This document shows, one piece after another, positions 5,909 through 6,214 of a DNA stretch of 6,214 nucleotides. Made by a program: the position numbers and the translations under genes. The notes under the pieces were generated by a model. It made no database searches. It saw nothing but the letters and a program-made list of their open reading frames with translations, and was not told where the DNA came from. The stretch is from positions 1-6,214 of the forward strand of contig DGIZ01000070.1 in assembly GCA_002386585.1 (NCBI GenBank). Reading direction: 5' to 3'. Position 1 is the stretch's first letter; every line of letters begins with the position of its first letter. The stretch is from Brevundimonas sp. UBA4609. Lineage in GTDB: Bacteria > Pseudomonadota > Alphaproteobacteria > Caulobacterales > Caulobacteraceae.

Positions 5909-5922
5909 GCGCCCGCCGGCGC
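5909..5922 (-). terminator. Possible weak terminator of the phosphatase gene
   Basis: GCGCC and GGCGC pair over a 4-base loop and, on the minus strand, are followed by TCTT. It lies about 50 bases past the phosphatase stop. A second small hairpin (5960-5964 with 5970-5974) overlaps the end of that gene but has no T run. Both stems are only 5 bp, so this is tentative. Confidence 0.25.
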
Positions 5923-5923
5923 G

Positions 5924-5957
5924 GAAACACGAGTTTATGACCGCGAAACACGAAGTT
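5924..5957. repeat. Two direct repeats with 21-base period
   Basis: GAAACACGAGTT (5924-5935) and GAAACACGAAGTT (5945-5957) repeat in the same orientation, starting 21 bases apart, about two DNA turns. They differ by one inserted A. They lie between the phosphatase stop and the pyk promoter region, 110-140 bases from the pyk start. Tandem sites on one face of the helix are typical for some response regulators and activators, but I recognise no known box. Confidence 0.35.
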
Positions 5958-5973
5958 ACGGCCGCACTCCGGC

Positions 5974-6214
5974 CTACTTCGTCTCGCAGCGGCCCTTGGC
6001 GAACTGGGGCAGATCCATGCAGCGACCGTCGATCGGGGCGTCCGGCTTGACCCCGATCAGATTGGCCAGGGTCGGGGCGATGTCGATGGTGCGCATGGGC
6101 AGGAAGCGCTCCTGCCCCTCGGCGCCCGGCCACCAGAAGACGATGGGCACGCGGCGGTCGTAATCCCAGGGCGAGCCGTGGCTGGAGATGGCGCCGCCGA
6201 CGCGGCCCTGGCCG
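5974..6214 (-). CDS. Alkaline phosphatase superfamily protein, C-terminal part
   Basis: Seventy-nine C-terminal residues are visible, ending at TAG 5974-5976; the rest lies beyond the window. The segment ISSHGSPWDYDRRVPIVFWW and then TIDIAPTLANLIGV match the end of PafA/PhoK-like alkaline phosphatases and related phosphodiesterase or sulfatase-fold enzymes. The His in SHGSP corresponds to a zinc ligand in PafA and PhoK. These enzymes are exported and release phosphate from monoesters. The final DGRCMDL and GRCETK contain two cysteines that could form a disulfide, which suits an extracytoplasmic location. Substrate class cannot be fixed from this fragment. The gene runs in the same direction as pyk but is separated by about 158 bases with its own regulatory-looking sequence, so it is probably a separate unit. 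Confidence 0.85.
   Translation of the reverse strand, partial: GQGRVGGAISSHGSPWDYDRRVPIVFWWPGAEGQERFLPMRTIDIAPTLANLIGVKPDAPIDGRCMDLPQFAKGRCETK

Noticed and set aside
5858..6133. Minus-strand open frame of 91 codons covering the pyk upstream region
   Set aside because: It overlaps the phosphatase gene in another frame and the candidate regulatory region, and its product has no coherent pattern.

Overview
This window looks like chromosomal DNA of a GC-rich alphaproteobacterium. A Caulobacterales member (Brevundimonas- or Caulobacter-like) is my best guess, from base composition and protein style, not from a marker gene. Most of it is housekeeping sequence with two to three small uncharacterised genes. 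I do not see a phage, an insertion sequence, a CRISPR array, a toxin-antitoxin pair that can be named, or an RNA gene.

Left part (1-1540), plus strand: the 3' portion of a TraB/GumN-family gene, closed by a strong intrinsic terminator (870-897), then tag, the zinc-containing DNA-3-methyladenine glycosylase I.

Middle part (about 1541-2404): a stretch of clearly lower GC (50-57% in four sampled 60-base lines, against 67-80% in two sampled lines of tag and rnhB). It holds two small minus-strand genes for unrecognised proteins of 84 and 109 residues, probably co-transcribed. Same-orientation copies of a short hairpin-type repeat bound it on both sides, and a weaker third copy lies between the two genes. 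This is the most accessory-looking part of the window.

Right part: rnhB (RNase HII) on the plus strand converges with a minus-strand run. That run reads, in transcription order, pyk (pyruvate kinase), a D12-class adenine DNA methyltransferase 9 bases behind it, and a predicted 65-residue single-span membrane protein. The pyruvate kinase carries the residue set associated with potassium-independent enzymes. Its upstream region has a good ribosome binding site, a perfect 12-bp palindrome that could be a LacI-type operator, and a pair of 21-bp-spaced direct repeats. The window ends inside the C-terminal part of an alkaline-phosphatase-superfamily gene on the minus strand, upstream of pyk.

Three genes act on DNA (tag repairs alkylated bases, rnhB removes ribonucleotides, the methyltransferase modifies adenine), but they are not one operon and I see no evidence of a joint system. 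The points most worth a second look are the repeat-bounded two-gene cassette, the pyk-methyltransferase coupling, and the palindrome upstream of pyk.
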